A stretch of DNA of 64,000 nt, from NCBI RefSeq assembly GCF_030996345.1, contig NZ_CP118747.1, forward strand, positions 419,501 through 483,500, in the 5' to 3' direction. Shown here piece after piece: positions 13,561 to 23,286 of this stretch. A model generated the notes under the pieces. That model saw nothing but the letters and a program-made list of their open reading frames with translations, ran no database searches and was not told the DNA's origin. Within the stretch, counting starts at the first letter, position 1. The number at the start of each line of letters is the position of its first letter. A program made the translations under genes and the position numbers. The DNA is from Acidithiobacillus sp. AMEEHan (lineage in GTDB: Bacteria; Pseudomonadota; Gammaproteobacteria; Acidithiobacillales; Acidithiobacillaceae).

Positions 13561-14434
13561 CGATCTTTCCTTTTTGCCAAGCGCCTATCATGCGTCGCAA
13601 CTGTACCCGCCAATGCGGTGGCGCCCCCAGGGCTGCATAGCTGCCAGCTTTGTCCAGCAGCGCGCAACCGGGGCGTTTGGCCGGGGTGGGATAGGCCGTG
13701 GTCGGGATCATCTGTATGGGAATCTGTCGTGTCAGCAGGCCCTGCTGCAGACCCTCTTCTTGGATCGCCACCGCGAAATCGTACCAGGACGCCACGCCAG
13801 CGTCGGTCCAATGCTGCGTGCCCGAGAATTCCGGCAGCTCGGTGGCACGCCAAAGCACACTTGCCAAGCCCCCAGCCCAGGTAGGCGTGCCAATCTGATC
13901 GCCAACCACGGAGAGCGTCTCCCGCTCAGCCATCAGGTGGAGCATCGTCTTGACGAAGTTGTTGCCGAACTCACTGTAGACCCAAGCAGTGCGTAGAATC
14001 AGGGCGTCTGCACCGAGAAAGCCGCGGATCTTCTCCTCTCCCGCCGCCTTGCTGGCACCATAAACGCCCAGGGGAGCCACGGTATCACTGGGCGTATAAG
14101 GCCTGCCCTGCCGACCATCAAAGACAAAATCCGTCGAGACATGCAGCAACCGCGCCCCCGCTGCCTGCGCCCACTGGGCCATGAGCGCGGGTGCTTCTGC
14201 ATTGACGGCGTATGCCAGCTCCGCCTCGGACTCCGCGCGATCCACGGCCGTGTAGGCGGCGGCATTGATGATGATATGCGGCCGCAAGCGCTGCAATAGC
14301 GCAGAGATTTCGGCAGGACGACTGAGGTCCAGCATTGACCGATCGATGGCATGCACCGTCACATCCGCTGGACGACGGCGAAGCAGTTCCCGCCCCAATT
14401 GCCCTCCAGCCCCAAAAATACAGATCTGGCGCAT
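13553..14434 (-). CDS. rmlD: dTDP-4-dehydrorhamnose reductase
   Basis: The 293-residue protein carries out the last step of dTDP-L-rhamnose synthesis with NAD(P)H. It begins MRQICIFGAGGQLGRELLRR, then has INAAAYTAVDRAESE, STDFVFDG and YGASKAAGEE with the YxxxK pair. ATG 14434 is set by the Rossmann start and a GAGG upstream; an open frame further upstream is not coding. The gene lies between rmlC and rmlB. Confidence 0.95.
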   Translation of the reverse strand: MRQICIFGAGGQLGRELLRRRPADVTVHAIDRSMLDLSRPAEISALLQRLRPHIIINAAAYTAVDRAESEAELAYAVNAEAPALMAQWAQAAGARLLHVSTDFVFDGRQGRPYTPSDTVAPLGVYGASKAAGEEKIRGFLGADALILRTAWVYSEFGNNFVKTMLHLMAERETLSVVGDQIGTPTWAGGLASVLWRATELPEFSGTQHWTDAGVASWYDFAVAIQEEGLQQGLLTRQIPIQMIPTTAYPTPAKRPGCALLDKAGSYAALGAPPHWRVQLRRMIGAWQKGKIDG

Positions 14435-14444
14435 CCACAAATCC

Positions 14445-14993
14445 TCAGGTAAAGACTTCACACTGGGCGAGGGGCAGACCCTCTGCATCCTTGGCAGCGA
14501 GCATGGGGCTTTCCCCGGCAGGGATAGGCCAGGCGATCCCCAAAGCCGGATCGTTCCACAGCAAGCAACGCTCCGCACTGGGCAAATAATAGTCAGTGGT
14601 CTTGTAGAGAAACTGGGCAAATTCGCTCAGCACGTAGAAACCATGGGCAAAGCCCGGAGGCACCCAGAGAATCTGATGATTTGTGGCAGACAAGGTCACG
14701 CCCACCCACTGTCCAAAGCTGGCAGAACTCTTGCGCAGGTCCACGGCAACGTCAAAGACCTCGCCTTCCACCACCCGCACCAGCTTGCCCTGCGCCTGCT
14801 CGATCTGATAGTGCAATCCCCGCAGAACACCGCGGGCGGAGCGCGAGTGGTTGTCCTGCACGAAGTCGAGATCAAGACCAAGATCGGCAAAGGTCTTGCG
14901 GTTCCAGCTTTCCAGAAAGAAGCCGCGTTGGTCACCGAAAACCCGAGGCGTGAGCAGACAAACGTCCGGGATAGCGAGGCGCTGTAATTCCAT
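14445..14993 (-). CDS. rmlC: dTDP-4-dehydrorhamnose 3,5-epimerase
   Basis: The 182-residue cupin epimerase shows FGDQRGFFLESWN, FVQDNHSRSARGVLRGLHYQ with the catalytic His, and LWVPPGFAHGFYVLS. ATG 14993 follows AGGAAGGA and overlaps the rmlA stop (TGATG), so it is translationally coupled. It is the second gene of the rhamnose operon in transcription order. Confidence 0.95.
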   Translation of the reverse strand: MELQRLAIPDVCLLTPRVFGDQRGFFLESWNRKTFADLGLDLDFVQDNHSRSARGVLRGLHYQIEQAQGKLVRVVEGEVFDVAVDLRKSSASFGQWVGVTLSATNHQILWVPPGFAHGFYVLSEFAQFLYKTTDYYLPSAERCLLWNDPALGIAWPIPAGESPMLAAKDAEGLPLAQCEVFT

Positions 14994-15871
14994 CAGTGTC
15001 CTTCCTGTTCCAGACAACGCAACAGATATTCGCCATAGCCGCTTTTGCGCAGGGGCTCCGCCAGACGCAAGACCTGCTCCGCGTCGATATACCCCATGCG
15101 CCAGGCGATCTCCTCTGGACACGCAATCTTCAGCCCTTGGCGCTCTTCCAGGGTGCGCACGAATTCGCCAGCATTGAGCAGGTCCTGATGGGTGCCAGTA
15201 TCCAGCCAGGCGGTGCCCCGCCCGAGAATCTCTACCCGCAACTGCCCTGCTTCCAGATAGCGGGCATTGAGCTCGGTGATTTCCAGCTCGCCGCGCGCTG
15301 AAGGCCGAATCGTGCGCGCAATCTGGCTGGCCTGCGCGTCATAAAAATACAGACCGGTAACGGCATAACTGGAACGCGGCCTGGCCGGCTTTTCCTCCAG
15401 AGACACCGCCCGCCCCTGGGCGTCAAACTCCACCACTCCGTAGGCACGGGGATTGGCGACATGGTAGGCAAAGACCGTAGCACCAGTCGCCTGCCGACTA
15501 ACCGCCTGCAGGCCTTCGCTCAGGTCATGCCCATAAAAGAGATTATCCCCCAAAATCAGGGCGGAAGAGGCTCCTGCTAAAAATGCTTCGGCAATCAGCA
15601 GGGCCTGCGCCAGCCCCTCCGGGCGCGGCTGCTCGGCATACTGAAAATCGAGGCCCCAAGCCGAACCGTCGCCCAAAAGCTGGCGAAAATGCGGGAGATC
15701 GGCGGGGGTGGAAATCACCAAAAACTCGCGGATGCCCGCCAGCATGAGGGTCGACAAAGGATAATAGATGAGCGGTTTGTCGTAGATGGGCATGAGCTGC
15801 TTGCTCAGTACCCGGGTTAGCGGATAGAGACGGGTACCAGATCCCCCCGCCAGAATGATGCCCTTACGCAT
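14993..15871 (-). CDS. rmlA: Glucose-1-phosphate thymidylyltransferase
   Basis: The 292-residue nucleotidyltransferase opens with [19 protein letters not shown], the nucleotide-binding signature, and contains [24 protein letters not shown] and the C-terminal [14 protein letters not shown]. It makes dTDP-glucose, the first step of the pathway. ATG 15871 has GGAAGG upstream. It heads the rmlACDB operon; the region upstream is shared with the divergent TonB receptor promoter. Confidence 0.95.
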   Translation of the reverse strand: MRKGIILAGGSGTRLYPLTRVLSKQLMPIYDKPLIYYPLSTLMLAGIREFLVISTPADLPHFRQLLGDGSAWGLDFQYAEQPRPEGLAQALLIAEAFLAGASSALILGDNLFYGHDLSEGLQAVSRQATGATVFAYHVANPRAYGVVEFDAQGRAVSLEEKPARPRSSYAVTGLYFYDAQASQIARTIRPSARGELEITELNARYLEAGQLRVEILGRGTAWLDTGTHQDLLNAGEFVRTLEERQGLKIACPEEIAWRMGYIDAEQVLRLAEPLRKSGYGEYLLRCLEQEGH

Positions 15872-16038
15872 GCTGCTATGGCCTTCCCGATCTTGGCTTA
15901 CTTTCGTTCCGCAAGGGTAATCAGTCGCGGCGGCGACGTCCAGGCTTTGGGCGAAGCTGGCTCCAGGTCGTGGTCGCCACGAAAAACGCCGCGCACTTTC
16001 TGCAGGCATTTATGCACCCATAAAATAGAAAATCCAAA

Positions 16039-16094
16039 ATATCATTATTTTGTCATCAATTGTTCACAAAACTGTAACACATCGTTGGTATCCT
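16039..16094 (+). promoter_or_regulatory. PHO box and -10 of the TonB receptor gene
   Basis: Four heptamers spaced every 11 bp lie at 16039, 16050, 16061 and 16072: ATATCAT, TTGTCAT, TGTTCAC and CTGTAAC, separated by AT-rich tetramers. This matches the PhoB consensus (CTGTCAT repeats). Ten bases after the last heptamer comes TATCCT (16089-16094), the usual distance for PhoB-activated promoters that lack a -35. The same geometry precedes the porin gene at 25654. Confidence 0.85.
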
Positions 16095-16960
16095 CCCAAC
16101 TTCACAACAATTTTCAACCAACCGCTACGAAAGGAGTACCCCGATGTCCGTCTGTAATACACGTTGGCGCGTCCTTACCATTGCCTTGGCCGCCGCCCTG
16201 TCCTATAGCACCACTGCCAGTGCCCAGGTCGACGCCAGCCAGCATCACAAGAAACACCACAAGCACCATGCAGTCAATGTGGGCGAGGTCGCCAGCAATG
16301 TTGTGACACAATCGGCCTATGCTGGACGTAGCCCCCTACTGCCCTCTCAGAAAAAGATCTTTCACTCGGGAATCTCCAGCAAGGTGCTAGGACGCGCCGA
16401 AATCGAAGCCGCAGGGCCCGCCGCAGGTGGCGCGCAGATGCTCAGTTACGCTCCCGGCGTGAATGTGCTCGCCAGCTATGGAACGGGCGCTGCCAAGGCG
16501 CAGATCAGTATCGACGGTATCAAACAGGGTTGGGGCAATCCCAAGGGTTCCGAAGCTGCACACAGTATTGCCGTGGAGTTCGACGGTATTCCCATGAATA
16601 ACCCGGCAACGGGGTTGTGGCAATCGCCGCAGGTGAACCAATCCTCTTTGATCCAGGGGATCCATATCACCTACGGGCCAGGCAATCCGGAGAACCGCTG
16701 GTACAACAACATTGGCGGCAGTATCGATTTCGTTCCGATTCAGCCCACTGCCAAGCCCGGCGCAAGCGTTGGCATACGCTATGGCAGCAATGATTTCAAA
16801 AATATTCATTTTGACATCCGTACCGGAAATATCGACGGCTTCTCCGCTGTGCTTGCCGGTGGAGTAAGCAGTGGAAATAGCTTTCTTGGAGTTCCAGCGG
16901 GCACGACCTTGTATAGCCCTTCGGGAGTCGTTCTCCCCAGTCACAGTTATGCCTGGTTCT

Positions 16961-18228
16961 TTAACAGGTCGCTGAAAAACCGAGCAATAAAATCTGCTCG
17001 GCACCTATTTTTCTCGAAAAACGCGGCCTGAAGGCAGTTCTGGACCACTTTTGTGCGGTTTTTCTGGTCAATCTGCCCGGATTCCCGAACTCTGGACGCA
17101 GTACTCCCATCACGCTACCCCCAGTCGTGCCATACGCACCAGATTGTAGGCGGTGGACACCAGAGTGAAGTGCAGCCCCACCCGTTCCAATCCACGGAAT
17201 CGCGTTTTGCGCATCCCGCCCACGGTCTTCATCCACCCAAAGATCGACTCGATCCGCTTGCGGACACGAATGCTGATGTTGTACCCGACATGACGGGTCG
17301 TGCGACCATCTACCGCGGATCCCTTGCACTTACGGGCCACGTGCGGGGTGACATTCCGATCACGAAGGTCCTGGACGAAGCCATGACGATCGTAACCCTT
17401 ATCGGCGCCAAGGGTGATCCGGTGGCTTCCACCCAGCTCATCCATGAGCTGTAACGCAGCATCCACCTCTGCTGTCCCATCCGCCGTAGTGACCTTCTCT
17501 CCGGCAATCAAACCATGGCGGTTATCCATGAGCACATGCCCCAGATACGCCAACCGCGAGGCATCCCCCGGTGCCTTCTTGTAGAGACGGCAATCGGGGT
17601 CCGTTACCGCGGCATGGGTGTCATTGCTGCGCTTCTGCCCACGGAAATCCGAGCCGTCGCCCTGCCGATCCTCGGGGTCTTTGGGCTGGAAGGATTTTTG
17701 TGAAGCCCAGGCTTCCAGTAAGGTGCCATCTACAGAAAAGTGCTCCTCGGATAGTAGTCCCTGAGACCTTGCTTGCGCCAAAACCGTCTGAAAGAAGCGT
17801 TGCACTGTTCCGTTGTCCAATAAGCGATCCCGGTTCTTGCTGAACACCGTGGACACCCAAATCGAATCATCCATACCCAAGCCCACGAACCAGCGGAACA
17901 GGAGATTGTAGTTCAGCTGCTCGATGAGCTGCCGTTCGGAGCGCACGCTATAAAAGACCTGCAACAGCAAAGCACGAAGCAGATGCTCTGGGGGAATCGA
18001 GGGGCGCCCCAGGTCTGAGTAGATCTGGTTGAAATGTCCGTCGAGCTCTGCCAAGGAGCGATCTACGATCACCCGAATAGCACGTAGGGGATGATCCTTC
18101 GGCACTCGCTCCTCGGGGGACAGATAACTGAACATCGCACCCGACTCTACCTTGGTTCCACGCATGATCGAATCCCTCCGTGCCCTGGTCCGCCAATTAT
18201 ACCACGGACTTTTTCAGCATCCTGTTAA
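16961..18228. mobile_element. IS5-family insertion sequence (1260 bp, 16965-18224) with TTAA target duplication
   Basis: The element runs from CAGGTCGCTGAAAAA (16965) to the inverted copy whose complement reads CAGGATGCTGAAAAA (ending 18224): 13 of 15 bases match. It is flanked by TTAA at 16961-16964 and 18225-18228. Length, terminal repeats, 4-bp duplication and a single DDE transposase fit the IS5 family. The intact ends and transposase suggest a recent insertion. Confidence 0.92.
17110..18165 (-). CDS. IS5-family transposase
   Basis: The 351-residue protein begins MRGTKVESGAMFSYLSPEERVPKDHPLR, with the N-terminal DUF772-type domain (LLRALLLQVFYSVRSERQLIEQLNYNLLFRWFVGL). The DDE residues are in SVDGTLLEAW, TLGADKGYD and the C-terminal RIESIFGWMKTVGG. 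The frame is complete and runs antisense to the interrupted receptor gene. Members of the family transpose by cut-and-paste with 4-bp target duplication, as seen here. Confidence 0.93.
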   Translation of the reverse strand: MRGTKVESGAMFSYLSPEERVPKDHPLRAIRVIVDRSLAELDGHFNQIYSDLGRPSIPPEHLLRALLLQVFYSVRSERQLIEQLNYNLLFRWFVGLGMDDSIWVSTVFSKNRDRLLDNGTVQRFFQTVLAQARSQGLLSEEHFSVDGTLLEAWASQKSFQPKDPEDRQGDGSDFRGQKRSNDTHAAVTDPDCRLYKKAPGDASRLAYLGHVLMDNRHGLIAGEKVTTADGTAEVDAALQLMDELGGSHRITLGADKGYDRHGFVQDLRDRNVTPHVARKCKGSAVDGRTTRHVGYNISIRVRKRIESIFGWMKTVGGMRKTRFRGLERVGLHFTLVSTAYNLVRMARLGVA

Positions 18229-19833
18229 GGTTCGCAAAAAATTTCATACTGGAGACGACAGCTTTGGCGCCTACTTGGCCTCTGGCTCGGCATACAAGCC
18301 CTATGACATCCCACTGAGCCCAGCCTCGGGTACCACCATCAATGGCTACGATTACAAGACCGGCAAGCCGATTCCCGGACCGCTCTACAGCCAGCAGACT
18401 TCCGGCTTCTACAATGCCGCCCCATACAAGATCGATTCCAACAGTACCTGGATGTTCTACAACAAGCTCAATGTGGATATTGGTGCGAAAACCTGGCTCC
18501 ATAACGATATCTGGTATCGCTACGGGCATCGCCTGCACAACCGCTATGCCTCGTTTGCCGTGGGTGCGCCCAACACCAACGAGTACAATGACCCGCACAG
18601 CGAAACCTATGGCGACAAACTCTGGTTCGACACGCGCCTGCCCTACAACAAGATAGCCTTTGGTGGCTACTTCCTCAAAGCGCGCGATAACACAAAAAAT
18701 GCCTTCTTCAGCAGCTACCCGCCCTACAATGCTAGCCGCTTCGTACCCAACGACAAATATCGCAGTGACTTTTTGGATGTAACAAATCTTTCCGCCTTCT
18801 TCCAGGACAAAATCCATATTGCCCATAGCTTCGATATCACCCCCGGGGTACGTGTGGAACAGTGGCAGCTCAATTATACGCCCTACACCACGGAGGCCTT
18901 CCCGGAAGCCAGCGTCCTGTATCCCAAGGGCAATCAGGCCAAACTTCCAGCCGACTCTCGTAGCCTGAACGCGGTGGAGCCCTCGGTCAACATCAGTTGG
19001 CGCCCCATCCAACATCTGGCGTTTTTTGCCAGCTATTCGGAAGCGAACCAAATTCCGGGCTTTGGCGGCGGCGGTGGTCCGTTCCAGGATATTCCCGGCA
19101 GTTCCATCAGCCTCGAAAAAGGTCAGAATTATCAGGCGGGCTTCAAGGTGCATGTTGAGCATGACGGCGTCCTGCATCATTTCCTGTTCAGCGCCAATTG
19201 GTACTTCACCCGCTTCTCCGATCAGTATCTGCCGATCACCGAGCCCGATGGTACGGTCATCAACGCCTTCGGTACCTCAGACTACCAAGGAGTGAACCTC
19301 TACGCCGTCGACAACCCTATCTACTGGCTGCACCTGTTCGGCAACCTCTCCCTACAGCAGGCACATTTCAGCAACTATTATAACGGCAAGGAAAATTACT
19401 CTGGACTTCCGGTGGCCAACGTCCCGGACAGCACCTTCAATATTGGCGCCTATGCCAAGAGTTTTGTCGACGGTTTTCTGCTCGAGCCGCGTATTTGGGT
19501 CCAGTACACCGGGCCGCAAACCCTTTACGACAGTATCACCAAATCACCGTCGCCAACCGCCAAACTCCCGGCCTATACCTTGCTGAACCTGGCGCTGCAC
19601 AGCAAGATCCCAATGCACCTGCAATACTTCCGGAATATTGCCGTAGATGTCGATCTGCTCAATGTCGCGGGGAATCGCTACAACAGTTACGAATATATCA
19701 GCAGCGGTGGCACTTATGGACCTAACACCAAAGGTGATCTGATCGGTTTGCCAGGCGAACCTCGCACCTTTTATGTCAGTTTGACCGCAAACTTCTAAAC
19801 GCGGATTCCAGCTCTTTCGTCAGAAAAAATTTC

Positions 19834-19859
19834 GGCCACGATAATTCGTGGCCTTTTTA
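19834..19859. terminator. Bidirectional terminator between TonB receptor and phosphatase
   Basis: GGCCACGA/TCGTGGCC forms a strong stem followed by TTTTTATT on the plus strand. On the minus strand the same stem is followed by GAAATTTTTT, so it can end both the receptor transcript and the convergent Pho operon. Confidence 0.88.
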
Positions 19860-19971
19860 TTGCGCAATTATTGAACAACCAAGATAGAGCCGCAGAAGAT
19901 TTTTGATAGGCTTCTTCGTAGACCAAAAGTGACGACAACATGCGCCACGATAGCTCCATGGGTGTCAGTGA

Positions 19972-20661
19972 TTATTCCGGCTTGCCCCAGTCATTTTGCG
20001 GTAGATTGGCATATTTCCCAGTGTAGGTCTGTCTGATCATCTGAAACGCAGCCGGATCGGGATTGCCGCCGTGGTACTTCACGATCCAGAAATAATCAAA
20101 GGTATGCTTGGGCCAGGTTTTTGGCACGCCGGGGAGCGTGCCCAGATGCAGGAGCTGCCGGAAAGTGACCTGCTGACCGGGGGAATGCTCTTCCAATTTT
20201 TGGCTGGCAATACGGGCGTGCTCCCACATAACGATCACCACCTTGCCATCATACTCCGGGTCGTGGAGTATCGCGTAGGCGGCCTCCTGGGTGCGCTGGG
20301 TCTCCTGCGCCTTTTTCTGCTTCTCGGTTTGGAAGTATTCGGGCACTGCCGTGTAGGCCGTCTCTGGCATCCCCCAGCTCAGCGCCGTGGGGGTCATGGT
20401 TTCGATGGTATGCAGGGTGACCGTCATCAAAACTGCTGGCTTCTCGCCCTTGGGCAGAATGCTGTGACTGGCGTCCTTGCCCAGATAAACCTGCGCCAGG
20501 GCATGCGCCCGCTCTTCGCCAATTTTTGAAAGTTGGAAGGGGTTGATCTTCTCGCCGTGGCGTAACAGGATGATTTCGGCGGGGACGGCTTGGGCTGTCA
20601 AGGGTAAGGCAGTGAGCAGGGTCAAGGCCCATAGCGGAAATAACGGGCAGCGAGAGGACAT
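19972..20661 (-). CDS. Periplasmic histidine-phosphatase superfamily protein
   Basis: The 229-residue protein has a cleavable signal (LWALTLLTALPLTAQA) and then IILLRHGEK with the RHG catalytic motif (H35). The second histidine is probably in VVIVMWEHARIA. It is the last gene of a PHO-box-controlled operon with a porin and an ABC importer, so it likely releases phosphate or trims an organophosphate in the periplasm. It is not clearly of the phytase clade (the RHGxRxP pattern is absent). The 20-bp gap to the permease gene and shared orientation support co-transcription. Confidence 0.82.
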   Translation of the reverse strand: MSSRCPLFPLWALTLLTALPLTAQAVPAEIILLRHGEKINPFQLSKIGEERAHALAQVYLGKDASHSILPKGEKPAVLMTVTLHTIETMTPTALSWGMPETAYTAVPEYFQTEKQKKAQETQRTQEAAYAILHDPEYDGKVVIVMWEHARIASQKLEEHSPGQQVTFRQLLHLGTLPGVPKTWPKHTFDYFWIVKYHGGNPDPAAFQMIRQTYTGKYANLPQNDWGKPE

Positions 20662-20680
20662 GATGGTTCTCCTGGTGATT

Positions 20681-22303
20681 TTAGCGACGAAGTAGCGCTC
20701 CCCGGGCGAGCCCTAGAATGAGCGCCGAACTGAAAATGCCTATGACCGACAGAGCCATACCATTGCCAATGGTCCCCTGCCGGAAATTTCCGTAGATATA
20801 GGTGGAAATGACCTGCACGCCAGCCGGCTGCAACATCAACGAGGCCACCAGTTCCCGCATGGACAAGGCAAACACCACTGTCGCTCCACCCACCAGCATG
20901 GGCCAGAGCAACGGCATCTGAATTCGCAAGACCGAGTGCAAGGGCGAGCCGCCGTGGACCCGGCCCGCTTGCTCCAGGCGTGCGGGGATTTGCGCGAGTC
21001 CGGTACGGGCGTAGCGGATGGCAAAGGGAAAAGTCCCCGTCGCATAGGCCACCGCAAGAATGATCGGATGCCCAAACACCGGCAGCTGGTTCCAAGGGGC
21101 ATTCCAGAACAAGATCATGCCCACCGCCAGCACCACTCCGGGGATAGCCATGGGCAGCGTTGCCAGAAGATCGACGAAGGCAGCGATGCGCCCACCCCGG
21201 CGGACCAGATTGGCGGCCAGCAGCGCCGAGGCCATGCCAAACACTGCGACCAAGGCGGAAAGCTTGAGGCTGGTTTCCAGGGCCGAAAGGCCAGAAGAGC
21301 TGTGGGAAAGCACATGGTGATAATGGTGCCAAGTGAAATTGCTCCCCTGCAGTCCCACGCTCAAGGCCTTTTCCAGAGAAACTGCGACCACCGCTCCTAA
21401 AGGCAGAATCACCCCAATCAGCGCAAAAATCGAAATCGGCAGGATGCTCCACCATACTCGGCGCGCTGGCGCGCGGCGCTGGATGCGCCCCTCGTTGTTG
21501 CGCACCAGAGGCCGGTAGAGGAACCAGATCACCACCCCCAGGGCGCAAAGGATCAGGCCGATGGCCGAGGCCTTGGGCAGATCCACCGGCCAGACGTTGG
21601 TGGCCGCCTCGATACTGGTACTGAGCACCTGCACTCCGGCGTACCCCGCCAGCAGGGCGGGAACGCCAAACTCTGCCGAGGTATCGAGAAAGACCAGCAA
21701 GCCCGCAGCGGCCAGCGCCGGAAGCAGTAGCGGCAGAATGCCCAAACGAAAGGCACCTAGGGCCGAGGCTCCATGCACTCGCGCTGCCTGCAACAAGCGC
21801 GGATTGCCATTCTCGAGGGCGGCTCGCAGCAGGATATAGACCAAGGGGGTGAGATGCAGGGCCATCACCATGCCCATACCGGCCAGCGAAAACAAAAATT
21901 CTTCGAGCGTTGCCCCCAACGCTCGCCAGGCGGTCAACTGCTCGATCATTCCTACGGGTCCGGCCAAAAGGCTCCAGGCCTCAGCAGTCAGATACGGAGG
22001 AATGAGGAACGGAATCAGGATCAGCGCCTCCCAGAGAGGAGTGAGACGCGGTGGAAAGAAATACAGTAGCAAAGCCAAGCCCAATCCCATGGGTAGGGAA
22101 AAGAGGACGGCCAGGCTGGCCATCCCCAGGGTTCCGGACAAAGACTGCAGAAATTGCTGGTCCACTCCCAACTGTAGTAGGGCAATCCCGTGCAATTGAC
22201 CACTACCCGGCTGCAGCGCCTCATAGAGGATGGCCCCCAAGGGTGCCAAAACCAGCACCCCAAGGATGACATAGACCAGCAGATGATTGGCCAGCCGGCT
22301 CAC
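20681..22303 (-). CDS. ABC transporter permease with two fused domains (Fe3+/2-aminoethylphosphonate type)
   Basis: The 540-residue inner-membrane protein contains two binding-protein-dependent permease domains in tandem. The first spans about residues 50-270 (EFGVPALLAGYAG), the second about 330-530 with GSPLHSVLRIQMPLLWPML as an EAA-like loop. Fused permeases of this kind occur in ferric-iron (FbpB) and in 2-aminoethylphosphonate (PhnU2-like) importers. The PHO box of the operon favours a phosphorus substrate over iron. It overlaps the binding-protein gene by 4 nt. Confidence 0.88.
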   Translation of the reverse strand: MSRLANHLLVYVILGVLVLAPLGAILYEALQPGSGQLHGIALLQLGVDQQFLQSLSGTLGMASLAVLFSLPMGLGLALLLYFFPPRLTPLWEALILIPFLIPPYLTAEAWSLLAGPVGMIEQLTAWRALGATLEEFLFSLAGMGMVMALHLTPLVYILLRAALENGNPRLLQAARVHGASALGAFRLGILPLLLPALAAAGLLVFLDTSAEFGVPALLAGYAGVQVLSTSIEAATNVWPVDLPKASAIGLILCALGVVIWFLYRPLVRNNEGRIQRRAPARRVWWSILPISIFALIGVILPLGAVVAVSLEKALSVGLQGSNFTWHHYHHVLSHSSSGLSALETSLKLSALVAVFGMASALLAANLVRRGGRIAAFVDLLATLPMAIPGVVLAVGMILFWNAPWNQLPVFGHPIILAVAYATGTFPFAIRYARTGLAQIPARLEQAGRVHGGSPLHSVLRIQMPLLWPMLVGGATVVFALSMRELVASLMLQPAGVQVISTYIYGNFRQGTIGNGMALSVIGIFSSALILGLARGALLRR

Positions 22304-23277
22304 TGACCCAGAATATCCTTCTTGAAGCGCGCCAATACGGCAGGCTGCGTCGCTGCCAGTTTCGCCCAGTCGACGGGAGTCACCTTGAAACTACCCATCT
22401 TGGCCATGATCGCTTTGGCCGGAATCCCTTGCAGGGCGGGATAGAGATTATTCTTGGCGACCAGCTTTTGCCCGGCCGGAGACATGGCAAAGTTCACGAA
22501 CTGCTCTGCCAGCTTCTTATCCGAAGCTGATTTGAGGATCATGATCGGCCGCGGGATGACGATGGTCCCCTCCTTGGGGTAAACCAACGATATCGAGTTG
22601 CCCTGCGCCTTGGCAGCCACCGCGGCATGTCCTACACACTCCAGCATGCCGCTGCGTTCACCTGAGAGCACCGGCAACAACGCCGCGTGATTGGTGCCCG
22701 GCCACACCGTGCCGTTGGCCTTCAGGTCCTGCAAAAACTGCCAGGCCTTGTTGCCATATTGATCGACAAAAGCCACCAAAAAGCTCGAAGCGGTGCCAGA
22801 GAGCAATGGATTCGGTGCCGTGATGCGGTCCTTCCACTCCGGCTGGGTCAGGGCGAACCAGCTATCCGGCAGCTTGGCACCTGCGGGCAAGGCCTTGGTG
22901 TTGAAGACCATCGACACCGTATCCAGACCATAAGGCAGAAAAGGAGCAGATACCTGAGCGGGCTTGACCAAAGTCTTCTCGATGGCTGCCGGATGGTACG
23001 GGTAGACCATTCCCTGCTTGGCCAGATCTAGCCCCGCCGACCAGCCGGCGACCATCACGACATCGGCATGCGGGTGGTTGGCTTCGGCGGCCAGACGCGC
23101 CATGACTTTGCCGGTGCTGGAGGTCCAGACATCCACATGGTCCCCGGTCTTCTTTTCGAAGGCCGCGGCGAGGGACTTGGCCAAGGTGGCGGGGGCAGCA
23201 CTGTAAAGGGTGAGGGTAGCGGCATGGGCGGCACTCGCCAGGCCTAGACCCAGTAGGGCAACGAAAAGACGTTTCAT
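22300..23277 (-). CDS. Periplasmic ABC substrate-binding protein (Fe3+/aminoethylphosphonate type)
   Basis: The 325-residue protein has a signal peptide ending in AAHA and the bacterial solute-binding fold: LTLYSAAPATLAKSLAAAFEKKTG, VDVWTSSTGKVMARLAAEANHP and ADVVMVAGWS. The family includes ferric-iron and 2-aminoethylphosphonate binders. The two adjacent tyrosines typical of FbpA near the C-terminus are not evident, which weakly argues against iron. It is the third gene of the operon, between the ATPase and the permease. Confidence 0.87.
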   Translation of the reverse strand: MKRLFVALLGLGLASAAHAATLTLYSAAPATLAKSLAAAFEKKTGDHVDVWTSSTGKVMARLAAEANHPHADVVMVAGWSAGLDLAKQGMVYPYHPAAIEKTLVKPAQVSAPFLPYGLDTVSMVFNTKALPAGAKLPDSWFALTQPEWKDRITAPNPLLSGTASSFLVAFVDQYGNKAWQFLQDLKANGTVWPGTNHAALLPVLSGERSGMLECVGHAAVAAKAQGNSISLVYPKEGTIVIPRPIMILKSASDKKLAEQFVNFAMSPAGQKLVAKNNLYPALQGIPAKAIMAKMGSFKVTPVDWAKLAATQPAVLARFKKDILGQ

Positions 23278-23286
23278 GGGATACTC

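Larger units (their letters stand above)
16144..19798 (+). pseudogene. TonB-dependent outer-membrane receptor interrupted by an IS element
   Basis: Codons 1-274 lie at 16144-16964 and the rest at 18229-19798. Joining them after removal of the insertion and one TTAA copy gives one 796-residue frame. The N-terminus is a signal peptide followed by a histidine-rich tract (HHKKHHKHHA). A plug domain follows (AQMLSYAPGVNVLASYGTG, ISIDGIKQ, YNNIGGSIDF), then a long beta-barrel ending in phenylalanine (FYVSLTANF). The upstream PHO box indicates phosphate-starvation control, so the ligand may be a phosphorus compound; that is inference. As it stands only a plug fragment with about 22 foreign residues would be made. 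Confidence 0.9.

Noticed and set aside
12391-13884. 497-codon open frame antisense to rmlB and rmlD
   Set aside because: It overlaps two genes with strong family motifs on the other strand; the translated sequence shows no domain and the frame is an effect of high GC.
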